Assembly (NCBI GenBank): GCA_030425425.1
Contig: JAUIAO010000040.1
Span: forward strand, 1 to 57,954
Direction: 5' to 3'
Origin: Bacteroidia bacterium
GTDB taxonomy: Bacteria; Bacteroidota; Bacteroidia; Cytophagales; Cyclobacteriaceae
Length of the DNA stretch: 57,954 nt
The notes below the pieces were generated by a model. That model saw nothing but the letters and a program-made list of their open reading frames with translations, did no database searches and was not told the DNA's origin. Numbering within the stretch: position 1 is the first letter of the stretch; each line of letters begins with the position of its first letter. Below are positions 35,992 through 44,277 of this stretch, one piece after another. The position numbers and the translations under genes are program-made.

Positions 35992-37980
35992 TTATTTTTT
36001 ATAAGGTTTGTAGAATAAGTTTTGATAGATAAATGGATACTTTACAAAACCTTCTTTATTTATATAACCCCAAGGCCCATTAGGTTTTTTCTGAACAGCT
36101 GCAAATCCATTGTCAAAATCAAGCCCACAGTATACTTCAAGAGATAACACAAAATTCCCTGTATTATTTATATATCCTTTTTTTCCATCTTTTTCGGCGT
36201 ATGCTAACCCCTCTGAAAAAGACCTTGCTTTGTCGAATTTAATTGGGATTTTTATTTTTCCGTTACCATCAACAAAACCATAATAACCATTTCTATTTAC
36301 CAATGCCAAGCCTTCATAAAATGGTCTAACCGAATTGTATTTCAAAGGCACAATAACTTTCCCTTCCCTGTTTACAAAACCCCAATAATTCAAAAATTTC
36401 ATCTGAATAATATCATTATTCTGTTGATTACTTTCGTAGAAGACATGCGAGTGCCATTCTTGAGGTATATAATTCATTGGATTTACAAAATCGCCATCTT
36501 GATTTATAAATCCATATCTTCCAGAGATTTCAGCGTAAGCAATACCGAGCCAAAAAATGCTCAGGGTATCATATTCAATTGGCAATAATGCGTCACCTAA
36601 GTTGTTGATTAATCCGAATTTGTTATTCATCTTAACAACTGACCTTCCATCGTGAAAATTTGAAACATATTCATATTTGAAATTAACTACGATATTACCA
36701 GTTGTATCAATAAAACCATATTTACCATTATAAAGCACTTTAGATAAACCATCATTGAAATTCCATACGGCATCATATTTTGCTCGGATTATTTCCTTAC
36801 CATTTCTATTTACAATTCCAAACTTTCCATGATTCGACACAATAGCATATTCACCCTGATAGGTTTCTATAGTATCATAACTAACATAATTGTAAATAAA
36901 AGCTGCTGTAAGGATACAAACTAAAATTGATAGAATTGCAAAGGCCTGTCTTATTGATTTTGAATTACTATTTACATTTATTGTTTCTTCAGGAAGAATT
37001 TCAGTTTTACCTTCAGCTGATTCTTGTTCGTTACCTGGACTTTTAACTTGTTCTTCTTCGAAATTTTCACTAAGTGAATCATATAGAGCACTCATCAATG
37101 TCTCACAGGTCTGATAACGATCTTCAGGCTCAAAGGCCATAGCCTTGTTGGTTACTTTCGTGAGAGAAGAAGATACGCCGGGGAAATCCAGTTGCTCATT
37201 TTTTTCCCGATCATATACCGAAAGCGGTTTTTCACCGGTCAAACAAAAACATAAGGTGGCTCCAAGCGCATAAACATCTGTATAAGGTCCTCTTTTACGT
37301 TTTACCGTGCTGTATTGCTCAATCGGTGCATATCCGGGAGTGAGGATCACAGAGTGTATCACGCTTTGATCGGCTACAAATCCGCGTGCAGCACCAAAAT
37401 CCAATAAGACTGCCTGGTCATCGGGAGTGATGATAATGTTGTTGGGTTTAATGTCACGGTGGAGAATACCTTCCTTATGAACATGGACCAAACCACTGGC
37501 GATTTGCCGGATGTAGCCAGTAGCTTGCTTTTCTTCAATAGGGCCTTTTTCTTTAACTATTTCATCCAGCGTTTTCCCTTCCACAAACTCCATCACAATG
37601 TAGGCGGTGTTATTTGCCTCGAAGTAATCAATGACATGCAGGAGGTTGGGGATTCTATTGAATTTGGCCAATGTTTTGGCTTCATCCAGAAATCGCTCTT
37701 TGAAATATAGAAAATCTTTTGGATCAAGTGACTGCAGGCTAATGGTACTGTTTTCGTTTCTGATACACTTTCCTTCCAGAAAGAGTTCTTTGATAGCTAC
37801 AGTTGCGGTCATCACCCCTTTGATCACATTCAAGGATTCCTCGGACTCCATTTCCTTTTCATAGGTGGCTTTGTAGGTGATGCCAAAGCCTCCATTTCCA
37901 AGTCCTTCATTGATGATATATCGCACTCCTTTGTGCGTGAGCACTATTCCGGGCTGTAGGGTATGATCAGAAGTTATCAT
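35992..37980 (-). CDS. Ser/Thr kinase with TM helix and WG-repeat sensor
   Basis: 662 residues. The kinase domain (about 17-310) has GNGGFGITYKA, VAIKELFLEGKC, HRDIKPNN, DFGAARGF and the GYAPIEQY variant, close to 24783..26552. A linker leads to one membrane helix (about 342-362). The outer part holds about eight WG repeats (KFGIVNRNGKEI, KYGFIDTTGN, KFGLINNLG, YWGFVNREGK, YYGFVDGNGK and others), so it is a receptor kinase built like 9960..12563 with a different kinase subtype. Promoter element e precedes it and element d follows it, so it is probably monocistronic. Confidence 0.93.
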   Translation of the reverse strand: MITSDHTLQPGIVLTHKGVRYIINEGLGNGGFGITYKATYEKEMESEESLNVIKGVMTATVAIKELFLEGKCIRNENSTISLQSLDPKDFLYFKERFLDEAKTLAKFNRIPNLLHVIDYFEANNTAYIVMEFVEGKTLDEIVKEKGPIEEKQATGYIRQIASGLVHVHKEGILHRDIKPNNIIITPDDQAVLLDFGAARGFVADQSVIHSVILTPGYAPIEQYSTVKRKRGPYTDVYALGATLCFCLTGEKPLSVYDREKNEQLDFPGVSSSLTKVTNKAMAFEPEDRYQTCETLMSALYDSLSENFEEEQVKSPGNEQESAEGKTEILPEETINVNSNSKSIRQAFAILSILVCILTAAFIYNYVSYDTIETYQGEYAIVSNHGKFGIVNRNGKEIIRAKYDAVWNFNDGLSKVLYNGKYGFIDTTGNIVVNFKYEYVSNFHDGRSVVKMNNKFGLINNLGDALLPIEYDTLSIFWLGIAYAEISGRYGFINQDGDFVNPMNYIPQEWHSHVFYESNQQNNDIIQMKFLNYWGFVNREGKVIVPLKYNSVRPFYEGLALVNRNGYYGFVDGNGKIKIPIKFDKARSFSEGLAYAEKDGKKGYINNTGNFVLSLEVYCGLDFDNGFAAVQKKPNGPWGYINKEGFVKYPFIYQNLFYKPYKK

Positions 37981-38010
37981 GATTGGCTACAGATTATTTG
38001 GTTTTTGAAT

Positions 38011-38035
38011 ATATACCTGTTTTTTCAATGTGTCA
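38011..38035 (-). promoter_or_regulatory. TGACAC-N12-GGTATAT promoter element (e)
   Basis: Minus-strand TGACAC (38030-38035), 12 bases, GGTATAT, 31 bp before the ATG at 37980 of the WG-repeat kinase. It lies four bases past the end of the convergently ordered upstream unit. Confidence 0.75.
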
Positions 38036-38039
38036 CTTT

Positions 38040-39005
38040 TTAATTAAAGGTAAAACTACCATCTGTAGCAACTGTCACGGTCATCACATAAACAGCTTGT
38101 GATTCTTTACCTGGATTGGTAAGTGTTTTAGTTGGAAGTTTTTTGGCTCCTTTATTGTAAAATATTTCTCCTTCTACTTCAGGTAAAGTGGTTAGATTTT
38201 CATGGGCATCAAAGAAATGGTAGTAAATTTTGTACTGACCCGTATATGCTTTCAATACCTTGAAAACTTCTAATCCTGGTCCATCTACATCATCTAATGT
38301 TAATGTTCCTCTATAAGGAAGATGTTCTTTTTCTTTCCAATAATACTTATTCCCATTCGGGTCAATCACCCAGAGATCCACATCATGTTTTTGTGTTTCC
38401 CATCTGATATTAACTACCATGAAGTTTGAGTCTCGGAGTTCATTTTCACAATCTTCCAATTTTTCCTGGCTGCTTTCCAGATCTTCAGTCAATCGGTTAT
38501 TCTGTTCTTGCAGCATTTGATTCTCCTGAGACAATCTGGAGTTTTGGTCTGATAGTTGTTGGTTCTGCTTACGCAGTTGCGCTTGTTGTTCATTGCAATC
38601 CTGCAACTGATTTTTTAGTTCGGATACCTCTTGTTCCAGCTGGCTAATTTGCTCATTTAACTGTTCCACATTATTCTCGCAATCAGCTAACTGTCTTTGT
38701 AATTCTTCCACTTTACCGGCAAGGCTTTCAATAGTAGCCTGAAGGTTATCAATTTCTTTTTTGAGTTGATTGAGCTGTTCCTCTATTTCTTCAAAAACTT
38801 CTTTGGGAATGGAATTTTCTAAGTTCTGCAATATCTGTTCAATACTTTGAGACTGCTGCTGTAATGCCTTCACTTCGTCAAGTAAATCCATCTCTTCCTG
38901 GTTCAATTTCGGAATGATGATATAAAGGATGATCACTGCGCCTAGAGCCCCTGAAAGCAAGTCAAGTATGGAAACACTGAATATGTTAATTTCTTTTTTA
39001 GCCAT
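38040..39005 (-). CDS. ExbD/ZorB-like anchored coiled coil with DUF2135-like tail
   Basis: 321 residues. The N-terminal helix FSVSILDLLSGALGAVIILY (about 9-28) carries one aspartate at its start, as in ExbD, TolR and MotB. A long coiled coil with QLNEQISQLEQEVSELKN heptads spans about 35-195. The C-terminal 120 residues have VNIRWETQKHDVDLWVIDP, GTLTLDDVDGPGLEVF and a TGQYKIYYHFF strand, resembling the DUF2135/YfaP beta domain. The design is a proton-channel stator subunit with a periplasmic effector or binding tail. It lies 15 bp after the ExbB-like gene. It resembles the ZorAB pair of Zorya in concept; homology is not shown. Confidence 0.75.
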   Translation of the reverse strand: MAKKEINIFSVSILDLLSGALGAVIILYIIIPKLNQEEMDLLDEVKALQQQSQSIEQILQNLENSIPKEVFEEIEEQLNQLKKEIDNLQATIESLAGKVEELQRQLADCENNVEQLNEQISQLEQEVSELKNQLQDCNEQQAQLRKQNQQLSDQNSRLSQENQMLQEQNNRLTEDLESSQEKLEDCENELRDSNFMVVNIRWETQKHDVDLWVIDPNGNKYYWKEKEHLPYRGTLTLDDVDGPGLEVFKVLKAYTGQYKIYYHFFDAHENLTTLPEVEGEIFYNKGAKKLPTKTLTNPGKESQAVYVMTVTVATDGSFTFN

Positions 39006-39020
39006 TGTTGAAATCTTTTG

Positions 39021-39770
39021 CTAAGCATTTTTAGTGTCTATTCTGTTGACCAGGTTATTGATCATGTATTCCTCCATGTCAGCATGTAATTGATCTTCCT
39101 CAGCCTGGAGTTGATGAAATAGCCACATTGCTATCATACTTAAAATCAATGCGACAAGCGTGGTGTCAAAGGCTACGCCAAGTGTATCAGTCACAATTTT
39201 GGTGTCACCATTAGTAATGTTGCCAGCAAAACCAAGAGCTTGAGAAATACCTAACACGGTTCCGATAAATCCCAATGAGGGAATCGCCCATAATAAATAG
39301 CGAATGATAGACTGTCTGCTTTCTGCTTTTGCTTTGTTGATGTTTACCTGGCTGGCAATTAATTCCTGAATTTCAGCAACTGAATTGGTGCGAAGAAATT
39401 TGGTGCATGACTTTTTGATCAGTCCTGTCAATAAAAAGGCTTTTGTCTTTTCTTGGTTTACTACTTCCATTCTTAGTTTATTGATGTCCTCCGGATAGAG
39501 CACATAGTGCTCGTCTGTTGGTAAAAGTGAAAGATTAAAACTTTCATATTCATTATATGCCATTTTCTGGTTTGCTCTGGTTTCCATATATGCCCAAAAA
39601 AATGTAAAGTAGGTTAATAACTGGATGTATCCGCCACCAATAATATCACCTCCCAGAAGTTTGAAAATTCTATTATCCACCAGGATTTGGTTGTAGAAGA
39701 GCCAGCATATTAAAATAATGACTGTCGATATAATGAATGATATCAGAATATTATTGTTTCCTTTTTTCAT
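39021..39770 (-). CDS. MotA/TolQ/ExbB-family membrane protein
   Basis: About 249 residues, started at the ATG at 39770 (MKKGNNNILIS); the longer frame opens with TTG. Three or four hydrophobic segments include an N-terminal one (ILISFIISTVIILICWLFY) and the conserved pair typical of the family: IPSLGFIGTVLGISQALG and TLGVAFDTTLVALILSMIA. MotA/TolQ/ExbB proteins form pentameric proton channels with an ExbD-like partner, here the next gene. Upstream is an FHA gene only 15 bp away, so channel activity may be gated by phosphorylation; that is an inference. Confidence 0.85.
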   Translation of the reverse strand: MKKGNNNILISFIISTVIILICWLFYNQILVDNRIFKLLGGDIIGGGYIQLLTYFTFFWAYMETRANQKMAYNEYESFNLSLLPTDEHYVLYPEDINKLRMEVVNQEKTKAFLLTGLIKKSCTKFLRTNSVAEIQELIASQVNINKAKAESRQSIIRYLLWAIPSLGFIGTVLGISQALGFAGNITNGDTKIVTDTLGVAFDTTLVALILSMIAMWLFHQLQAEEDQLHADMEEYMINNLVNRIDTKNA

Positions 39771-39785
39771 AATTGCAAGCAATAA

Positions 39786-40469
39786 TTATTTGTTATTTCC
39801 TTTGAAAATTGTTTTTTCATAATCCATATTTAGTACCTGAGTTTTAGCCTCATCAATGTCTTTGGCAATTTCTGGTGTTTTAAGTACTAATTTGGTTTCA
39901 CCAATTTGAATCGTATCACCGTCCTTAAGTTGAACCTCTTCATTTTCAGAAATGCGATTTTGTGAGCCATTTAAGTGGGTACCATTCAGGCTTTTTGATT
40001 TTCTTTGATTACTGTTATTATCAGTGAGGAGATATTTCCATCCGTCTCCACTTTTCTCAATTACACATAAAATAGCATGTCCACGACTGACATAAATATC
40101 GTCAGGTACTTCTATGTTTGGTTTTATGTCTGGTACCGGCCGGCCAATAAAATTAACTCCTTTAATCAGGGGGAAATGAATCGGATCTTTACCTTCAGTG
40201 TGTACAATTAACCACCCTAATTCATCCATATTGGATGTTTTCTTATCGTCTTGAGTTACATTAACTTCGGCGGATTTGGCTGATTTCGGAGAATCACGCA
40301 TTGATTCAATTTCGTTTGATGGCTTATTCCAATTATCAATTATGTGCTGGTATTCTTTTTTGAAAGACTCTATTTGTCTTCCGTAATATTTGCTATTACA
40401 AAATTCACATTGGAGTTCTGGATTAAGGCTAACAAGCTTGCCACAGTTCTGACATCTAATTGTTTTCAT
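39786..40469 (-). CDS. Zinc-ribbon plus FHA domain protein
   Basis: 227 residues. The N-terminus has a four-cysteine zinc ribbon (CQNCGKLV, CEFCNSKYYG). A helical linker follows, then an FHA domain (about 100-205) with FIGRPVPDI, the SRGHAIL phosphothreonine-binding motif, SLNGTHLNGSQN and LKDGDTIQIGETKLVL. It is a cytoplasmic phosphopeptide reader. It heads the operon with the ExbB-like and ExbD-like proteins behind promoter element f, so it likely couples kinase activity to that channel. Confidence 0.88.
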   Translation of the reverse strand: MKTIRCQNCGKLVSLNPELQCEFCNSKYYGRQIESFKKEYQHIIDNWNKPSNEIESMRDSPKSAKSAEVNVTQDDKKTSNMDELGWLIVHTEGKDPIHFPLIKGVNFIGRPVPDIKPNIEVPDDIYVSRGHAILCVIEKSGDGWKYLLTDNNSNQRKSKSLNGTHLNGSQNRISENEEVQLKDGDTIQIGETKLVLKTPEIAKDIDEAKTQVLNMDYEKTIFKGNNK

Positions 40470-40551
40470 AGGTTAGGTTTTGCATATTAATCTTTAAGTG
40501 TAATAAATGTATTTTGGAATACACCGTTAAAATATCAATAAACTTCCTTTA

Positions 40552-40577
40552 TTATACCTTAATCCGAAAGTGTGTCA
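40552..40577 (-). promoter_or_regulatory. TGACAC-N13-GGTATAA promoter element (f)
   Basis: Minus-strand TGACAC (40572-40577), 13 bases, GGTATAA, about 83 bp upstream of the FHA gene start at 40469. It lies in a 334-bp gene-free stretch (40470..40803) that otherwise holds only the hairpin at 40661..40688. Confidence 0.72.
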
Positions 40578-40660
40578 CTAAACAATACTGATGTTTGTTT
40601 CGAAAAGTACCAATATCCAAGAGTATGAGAGTCTTGTGAAAGTGCTTGTAGGGCGAAGGG

Positions 40661-40688
40661 TATCTGATTTTTAAAAAAAAATCAGATA
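40661..40688. terminator. Perfect 12-bp hairpin, likely bidirectional terminator
   Basis: TATCTGATTTTT and its exact complement are separated by AAAA, giving an A/T-flanked stem symmetrical on both strands. It lies 115 bp beyond the end of the leftward gene 40804..41034 and separates the signalling island from the defence-like segment. Confidence 0.55.
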
Positions 40689-40803
40689 TAAAAGTTAGTA
40701 TTATGTGTAGAATAGTACTAGAAATGATTTGGAAATTTCTTTTTGTATTTGAACCAATTAAATTAGGAATTAAAGAAGAATAAGTCGAGTTAATATCGAT
40801 TCC

Positions 40804-41034
40804 TTATTTTTGACAATTATCCTTTTTCTTGATAGAATCTAAAGCATCAATGCGATCCATAAACTGAACAAAATATGGATCGAAGTATCTAAGCTTACCA
40901 TCTTCAAGTTCCACTAACACCTTAGTTTCGCTATTTCCTCCTTGCATCATATAGACAAACCGATGAAAAAAACCTTTTTGGTTGATCCCATTTAATGTGA
41001 TTTGAACTGGGCGTAATCCGTCCTTTTGATTCAT
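40804..41034 (-). CDS. Small protein of unknown function
   Basis: 76 residues, soluble, with RPVQITLNGINQKGFFHRFV and a DGKLRYFDPYFVQFMDR stretch. No family recognised. It starts 3 bp after the stop of the RHH-like gene 41038..41247 and is probably co-transcribed with it. Confidence 0.55.
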   Translation of the reverse strand: MNQKDGLRPVQITLNGINQKGFFHRFVYMMQGGNSETKVLVELEDGKLRYFDPYFVQFMDRIDALDSIKKKDNCQK

Positions 41035-41037
41035 CTA

Positions 41038-41247
41038 TCAAAGGTTGGTTTTCATGTCTTCAACAATATCTGGCTTGTTTTCTTTCATCCATTCCTCCAA
41101 AATATTGTTAACCAAAGTAGTAATTCCAATGCCATAGTAGCTGGCAGTTTTTCTGTAGAAATCGTGAGTTGTAGTTTTGATATTGATCGTTCTTGTTTTA
41201 CCTCTAGGAGCATCTGTTTCTTTAAGAAATTTCTTAAAACCACTCAT
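41038..41247 (-). CDS. Ribbon-helix-helix-like small DNA-binding protein
   Basis: 69 residues. A basic strand TRTINIKTTTHDFYRKTA followed by helices YYGIGITTLVNNILEEWMK fits the ribbon-helix-helix layout of small plasmid or mobile-element regulators. It diverges from the XRE-type gene at 41342. Likely an autoregulated transcription factor; the target is unknown. Confidence 0.6.
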   Translation of the reverse strand: MSGFKKFLKETDAPRGKTRTINIKTTTHDFYRKTASYYGIGITTLVNNILEEWMKENKPDIVEDMKTNL

Positions 41248-41341
41248 TCAATGTTTTTGTTGAAAATATAGAAAATTTAAATTACATCTCAGAGTATACT
41301 CTGTGGATTACGATTTTGAGTCGAAATAGCTTGCCCATTCA

Positions 41342-41563
41342 ATGGGTGACGAGTCAATAGCTAAAAAATTTGGATCACATCTTAAATCCCTTAGAGAGTC
41401 TAAAGGGATGTCTCAGGAGAAATTGGGTTTGATATCAGACCTTCATCCCACTTATATTTCATTATTAGAAAGAGGGATAAATCAACCATCATTAACCTCT
41501 TTAATCGCACTTGCCAAATCATTAAACATTAAGCTCATAGAACTACTCCAGCCATTTAATTGA
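41342..41563 (+). CDS. XRE-family helix-turn-helix regulator
   Basis: 73 residues. It is a complete HTH_3 domain: FGSHLKSLRESKGMSQEKLG, a recognition helix around DLHPTYISLLERG, and NQPSLTSLIALAKSLNI. Such short XRE proteins control restriction-modification or other cargo genes on mobile elements. It is divergent from the RHH-like gene and followed by a small gene on the same strand. Confidence 0.88.
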   Translation: MGDESIAKKFGSHLKSLRESKGMSQEKLGLISDLHPTYISLLERGINQPSLTSLIALAKSLNIKLIELLQPFN

Positions 41564-41628
41564 ATTGACAAGGACATACAATTATTGCAATTAAAGTATC
41601 GCCGTTATATTTTTGGGTGACTAATCCA

Positions 41629-41874
41629 ATGACAGCAATAAAAGAAATTGAGTCTAAGCTATCTGGAATTGCTAACCTTTTTGGTGTTGTATTATTGTCC
41701 TTCATCGGACACATGCCAGAAGAGAAAGTTGCTGTGGAAAAGGGTCATGTTCTAACCAAAACGAGACTCACCAAATCACTAACTAGGGATCTACTTTTCA
41801 TCCACAATGAAAATTGTGAATATCAACTGGATAAAGATACACTTACCAAAATTTACAAATCATTTCTGGTTTAA
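41629..41874 (+). CDS. Small protein of unknown function
   Basis: About 81 residues from the ATG at 41629 (MTAIKEIESKLSGIANLFG); a GTG at 41617 is also in frame. A moderately hydrophobic helix (LFGVVLLSFIGHM) is followed by a charged C-terminus with FIHNENCEYQLDKDTLTKIY. No family recognised. It lies downstream of the XRE regulator and converges on the membrane gene ending at 41932. Confidence 0.5.
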   Translation: MTAIKEIESKLSGIANLFGVVLLSFIGHMPEEKVAVEKGHVLTKTRLTKSLTRDLLFIHNENCEYQLDKDTLTKIYKSFLV

Positions 41875-41931
41875 GGATTTCTCGAGTGTTCGGTTCAAAT
41901 TAAAGTAGAAGATATTATTCTGCTTTTCAAA

Positions 41932-42375
41932 CTATTTGTCTTTTGCACTCCTTGACTTATCTATTCCCCAGATGGTCTTGGCTACATCCTCCAGCTTCTG
42001 CAAAAACTTGTCAACATTGTAGCCTGCTATGAAGGCAAAAGTATAAAAGCCAAATTCAGTCTCTCCGGGCACAGCATCAAGTGTCAATAATCCGGCATTC
42101 AACATTACGTAGCTGATAAATCCACTGATTGCACTTGTGAACGGTCTTAAGTAGTACCACACATGCCAGTTTTCATCCCAGCTTTTGTTAACACTCCTAT
42201 TCTTGTAAATCCCTCGGAGGCAATACAAGATTCCTCCAACCAATCCAATCAAGATACTATTGATGGCTACTGATTTTGCTGTATACCACTCTGGCATAGG
42301 AAATATATCAGGTAGCAAAAAGGTAGCTATCGCTACTATCAGAAATAAGAGTTCATATATTATTATTCCGATCAT
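41932..42375 (-). CDS. Membrane protein of the MBL/E2-like operon
   Basis: 147 residues with about four hydrophobic segments: IIIYELLFLIVAIATFLLPD, SILIGLVGGILYCLRGIY, a central one around FTSAISGFISYVMLNAGLL and FYTFAFIAGYNVDKFL, then a charged tail. Its start overlaps the E2-like gene by 23 bases, so it is translationally coupled. In bacterial conflict operons a small membrane protein with few domains often acts as the pore-forming effector. That role is inferred from context only. Confidence 0.65.
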   Translation of the reverse strand: MIGIIIYELLFLIVAIATFLLPDIFPMPEWYTAKSVAINSILIGLVGGILYCLRGIYKNRSVNKSWDENWHVWYYLRPFTSAISGFISYVMLNAGLLTLDAVPGETEFGFYTFAFIAGYNVDKFLQKLEDVAKTIWGIDKSRSAKDK

Positions 42376-43018
42376 CCAGATACAGTTTTAAGCCAGAATA
42401 CAATTCTATTAAATATTTACTATCCAGTTTCAGAGTTTCCTCTATGGCAATCCTATGGCATTTCCTGTACTTTCGTTTCTTACCACATACACATACTTCT
42501 GACATACGACCTGGCAGCTGATTTCTAATGATTGCAGTAAGGATTCGCATTACCTCATCTGGACTTTCAGTTTGATATTGATCATAGAAATATTCTAAAA
42601 TACCTTTCCACCCATGGGAGTATTCTCCGTGAGGATAGAATCCCTTAATCTCCCGATAAGTTTCCCTAGACAGGTGAGGCATTAAGATGAAATTAATAAA
42701 GTCTATCAATTTAATGCCGGATCGAGTGATCATCAACTCTTGTTGAAGAACACCAAGACAAAGTGATCTGTCAGGATTAACATGCCTAGAAGGTTTTCGA
42801 GGTATTTTTTCTTCCAATTCAAATACTTTTGGAAAGCACTTAGGAAAGCACTTACCTATCACTATTCTAACATTATAGGCATCATATACACCACCAAATT
42901 CCCGATCTTTAAGATGAATTTCTCCTTCTAAAGTTGTCTCATTGGTGTTTTGTTCTACAACTCTAAGACTTGGGAATTTAGATAGTGTATTGCTTACTTC
43001 AGCCTTGATATCAATCAT
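42353..43018 (-). CDS. E2 ubiquitin-conjugating-like protein with SEC-C zinc motif
   Basis: 221 residues. Residues about 45-115 show the E2-fold pattern: a FPKCFPKVFELEEKIPR strand-loop, then RHVNPDRSLCLGVLQQ, where the cysteine after H...N...L matches the catalytic cysteine of prokaryotic E2-like families. A helical part follows and the C-terminus carries CVCGKKRKYRKCH, a SEC-C-type zinc motif. No E1, JAB or ubiquitin-like gene is adjacent. It overlaps the MBL gene upstream by 8 bases and the membrane gene downstream by 23. Prokaryotic E2-like proteins are recurrent parts of antiphage operons; catalytic function here is untested. Confidence 0.75.
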   Translation of the reverse strand: MIDIKAEVSNTLSKFPSLRVVEQNTNETTLEGEIHLKDREFGGVYDAYNVRIVIGKCFPKCFPKVFELEEKIPRKPSRHVNPDRSLCLGVLQQELMITRSGIKLIDFINFILMPHLSRETYREIKGFYPHGEYSHGWKGILEYFYDQYQTESPDEVMRILTAIIRNQLPGRMSEVCVCGKKRKYRKCHRIAIEETLKLDSKYLIELYSGLKLYLDDRNNNI

Positions 43019-44186
43019 CAGTATTACACCAAGGTTTTTTTATCAAACCTGCAGTAGCTCCTCGCAATGCTGCATCAGCTACTGCCTCCCCTTTATCAGT
43101 CCTCTTAAAACCACTAGAAGAAGTTTCGAAAACTATCGGCTGAGGCTTTTTCTCGCTCACATTAATATTAGTATTCAGGAATTTGTCACTATCCACCTTT
43201 TTCACATATTCCTTCCTTGCGGGATAGTGAGGCGGGTTATCGTCATTATCCACTATCTTTTTACTTGATGCCACGATGAAGGCTCCAGATCGTCCATATT
43301 CTAATATATCAAGCGAACTCTGTTTTGGTTTGTCATTCCCCTCATTGCTATAAGGTACATCATTGAAGTATGTCCATGAGCAGTGGTGAGGTGTCTGGAA
43401 AATATCCCAATCCAGCTTATCCTCATTTCCATTCTTTTTAGACTTGTTCAACACCTCTTTCCATCGGTAGTGATCCGCATCACCTCCGGTTAGGAAGAAA
43501 CTTGACCAATCATCACTTTTGTGGTCTTTGAATCTGGCTTGCAAGATGATGGAAGAGCTATTCCTATCCTTCTCGGCATTGGCATTAATCAAAGACTGCT
43601 TGAATGGCCCATGCACGAAGAATTCAAAATTCTCATCCGAATTGCCATTGATGTCTTTCAAGGTAATGGTGTCTCCTGGAACATTGTTAGGAACTTTCTC
43701 AAATTTCTTGTCCCCATCATAGCCAATCATTCTTAGGCGATTACCATCATCATCTTTGGAAGCATCATCATTGAGATAAAGTCTCCTTCTTCTCTCTGCT
43801 TCCTTTTTAACGGCTTTCGCGTCATCATTGCTGTGTTCTCCGAAAATGCTTGACGTCACCCACAATTCATTGATCAAGATTTCGTCATTATCACGATTTG
43901 ACTTGGCATAGTTTTCAGGCTTACCCGAATAAAAATGTTTCTCAAATCCTTGACAATGATCTTGATCTCCATGTGTCAGGACAAATACATCGAGAAATGG
44001 AGTGGATTTAGACTTCTGAATTTCAGTAAGCAAATCCTTTTTTACATCGAAAATCTCATTTCCGTTCGTGTCTTTTTCACCATCTCTGATTTTGCAATCT
44101 ATCAGAATAGTTGTTTTGTCTACTAGTTTAAGCAGCGTGGTGTCGCCATTTGCGACTGGGTAAAATTTTAGTACGTGTTTAGCCAT
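43011..44186 (-). CDS. Metallo-beta-lactamase-fold hydrolase (ComEC-like)
   Basis: 391 residues. The MBL core is visible as FYPVANGDTTLLKL, TILIDCKI, the metal motif THGDQDHCQG (HxDxDH), SSIILQARF, FFLTGGDAD and TPHHCSW, which supply the expected histidines and aspartates. Insertions in the middle (KAVKKEAERRRRLYLNDDAS) lengthen it beyond the usual size. It is likely a cytoplasmic hydrolase of nucleic acid, cyclic nucleotide or conjugate. It is first in a three-gene overlapping operon with the E2-like and membrane proteins, behind an inverted repeat at 44278..44301. Confidence 0.85.
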   Translation of the reverse strand: MAKHVLKFYPVANGDTTLLKLVDKTTILIDCKIRDGEKDTNGNEIFDVKKDLLTEIQKSKSTPFLDVFVLTHGDQDHCQGFEKHFYSGKPENYAKSNRDNDEILINELWVTSSIFGEHSNDDAKAVKKEAERRRRLYLNDDASKDDDGNRLRMIGYDGDKKFEKVPNNVPGDTITLKDINGNSDENFEFFVHGPFKQSLINANAEKDRNSSSIILQARFKDHKSDDWSSFFLTGGDADHYRWKEVLNKSKKNGNEDKLDWDIFQTPHHCSWTYFNDVPYSNEGNDKPKQSSLDILEYGRSGAFIVASSKKIVDNDDNPPHYPARKEYVKKVDSDKFLNTNINVSEKKPQPIVFETSSSGFKRTDKGEAVADAALRGATAGLIKKPWCNTDD

Positions 44187-44277
44187 ATATTTTGACTGTT
44201 TAAAAATTGAAAATTATCCACACAACACCGTGTTGCATGGGATTTTCCAGTCCTAAATGGCTTGCTGAAGGATTTTT

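Noticed and set aside
38040-40469. Naming the ExbB/ExbD pair as Zorya
   Set aside because: No ZorC, ZorD or ZorE neighbour is present and the C-terminal domain is DUF2135-like rather than OmpA-like.
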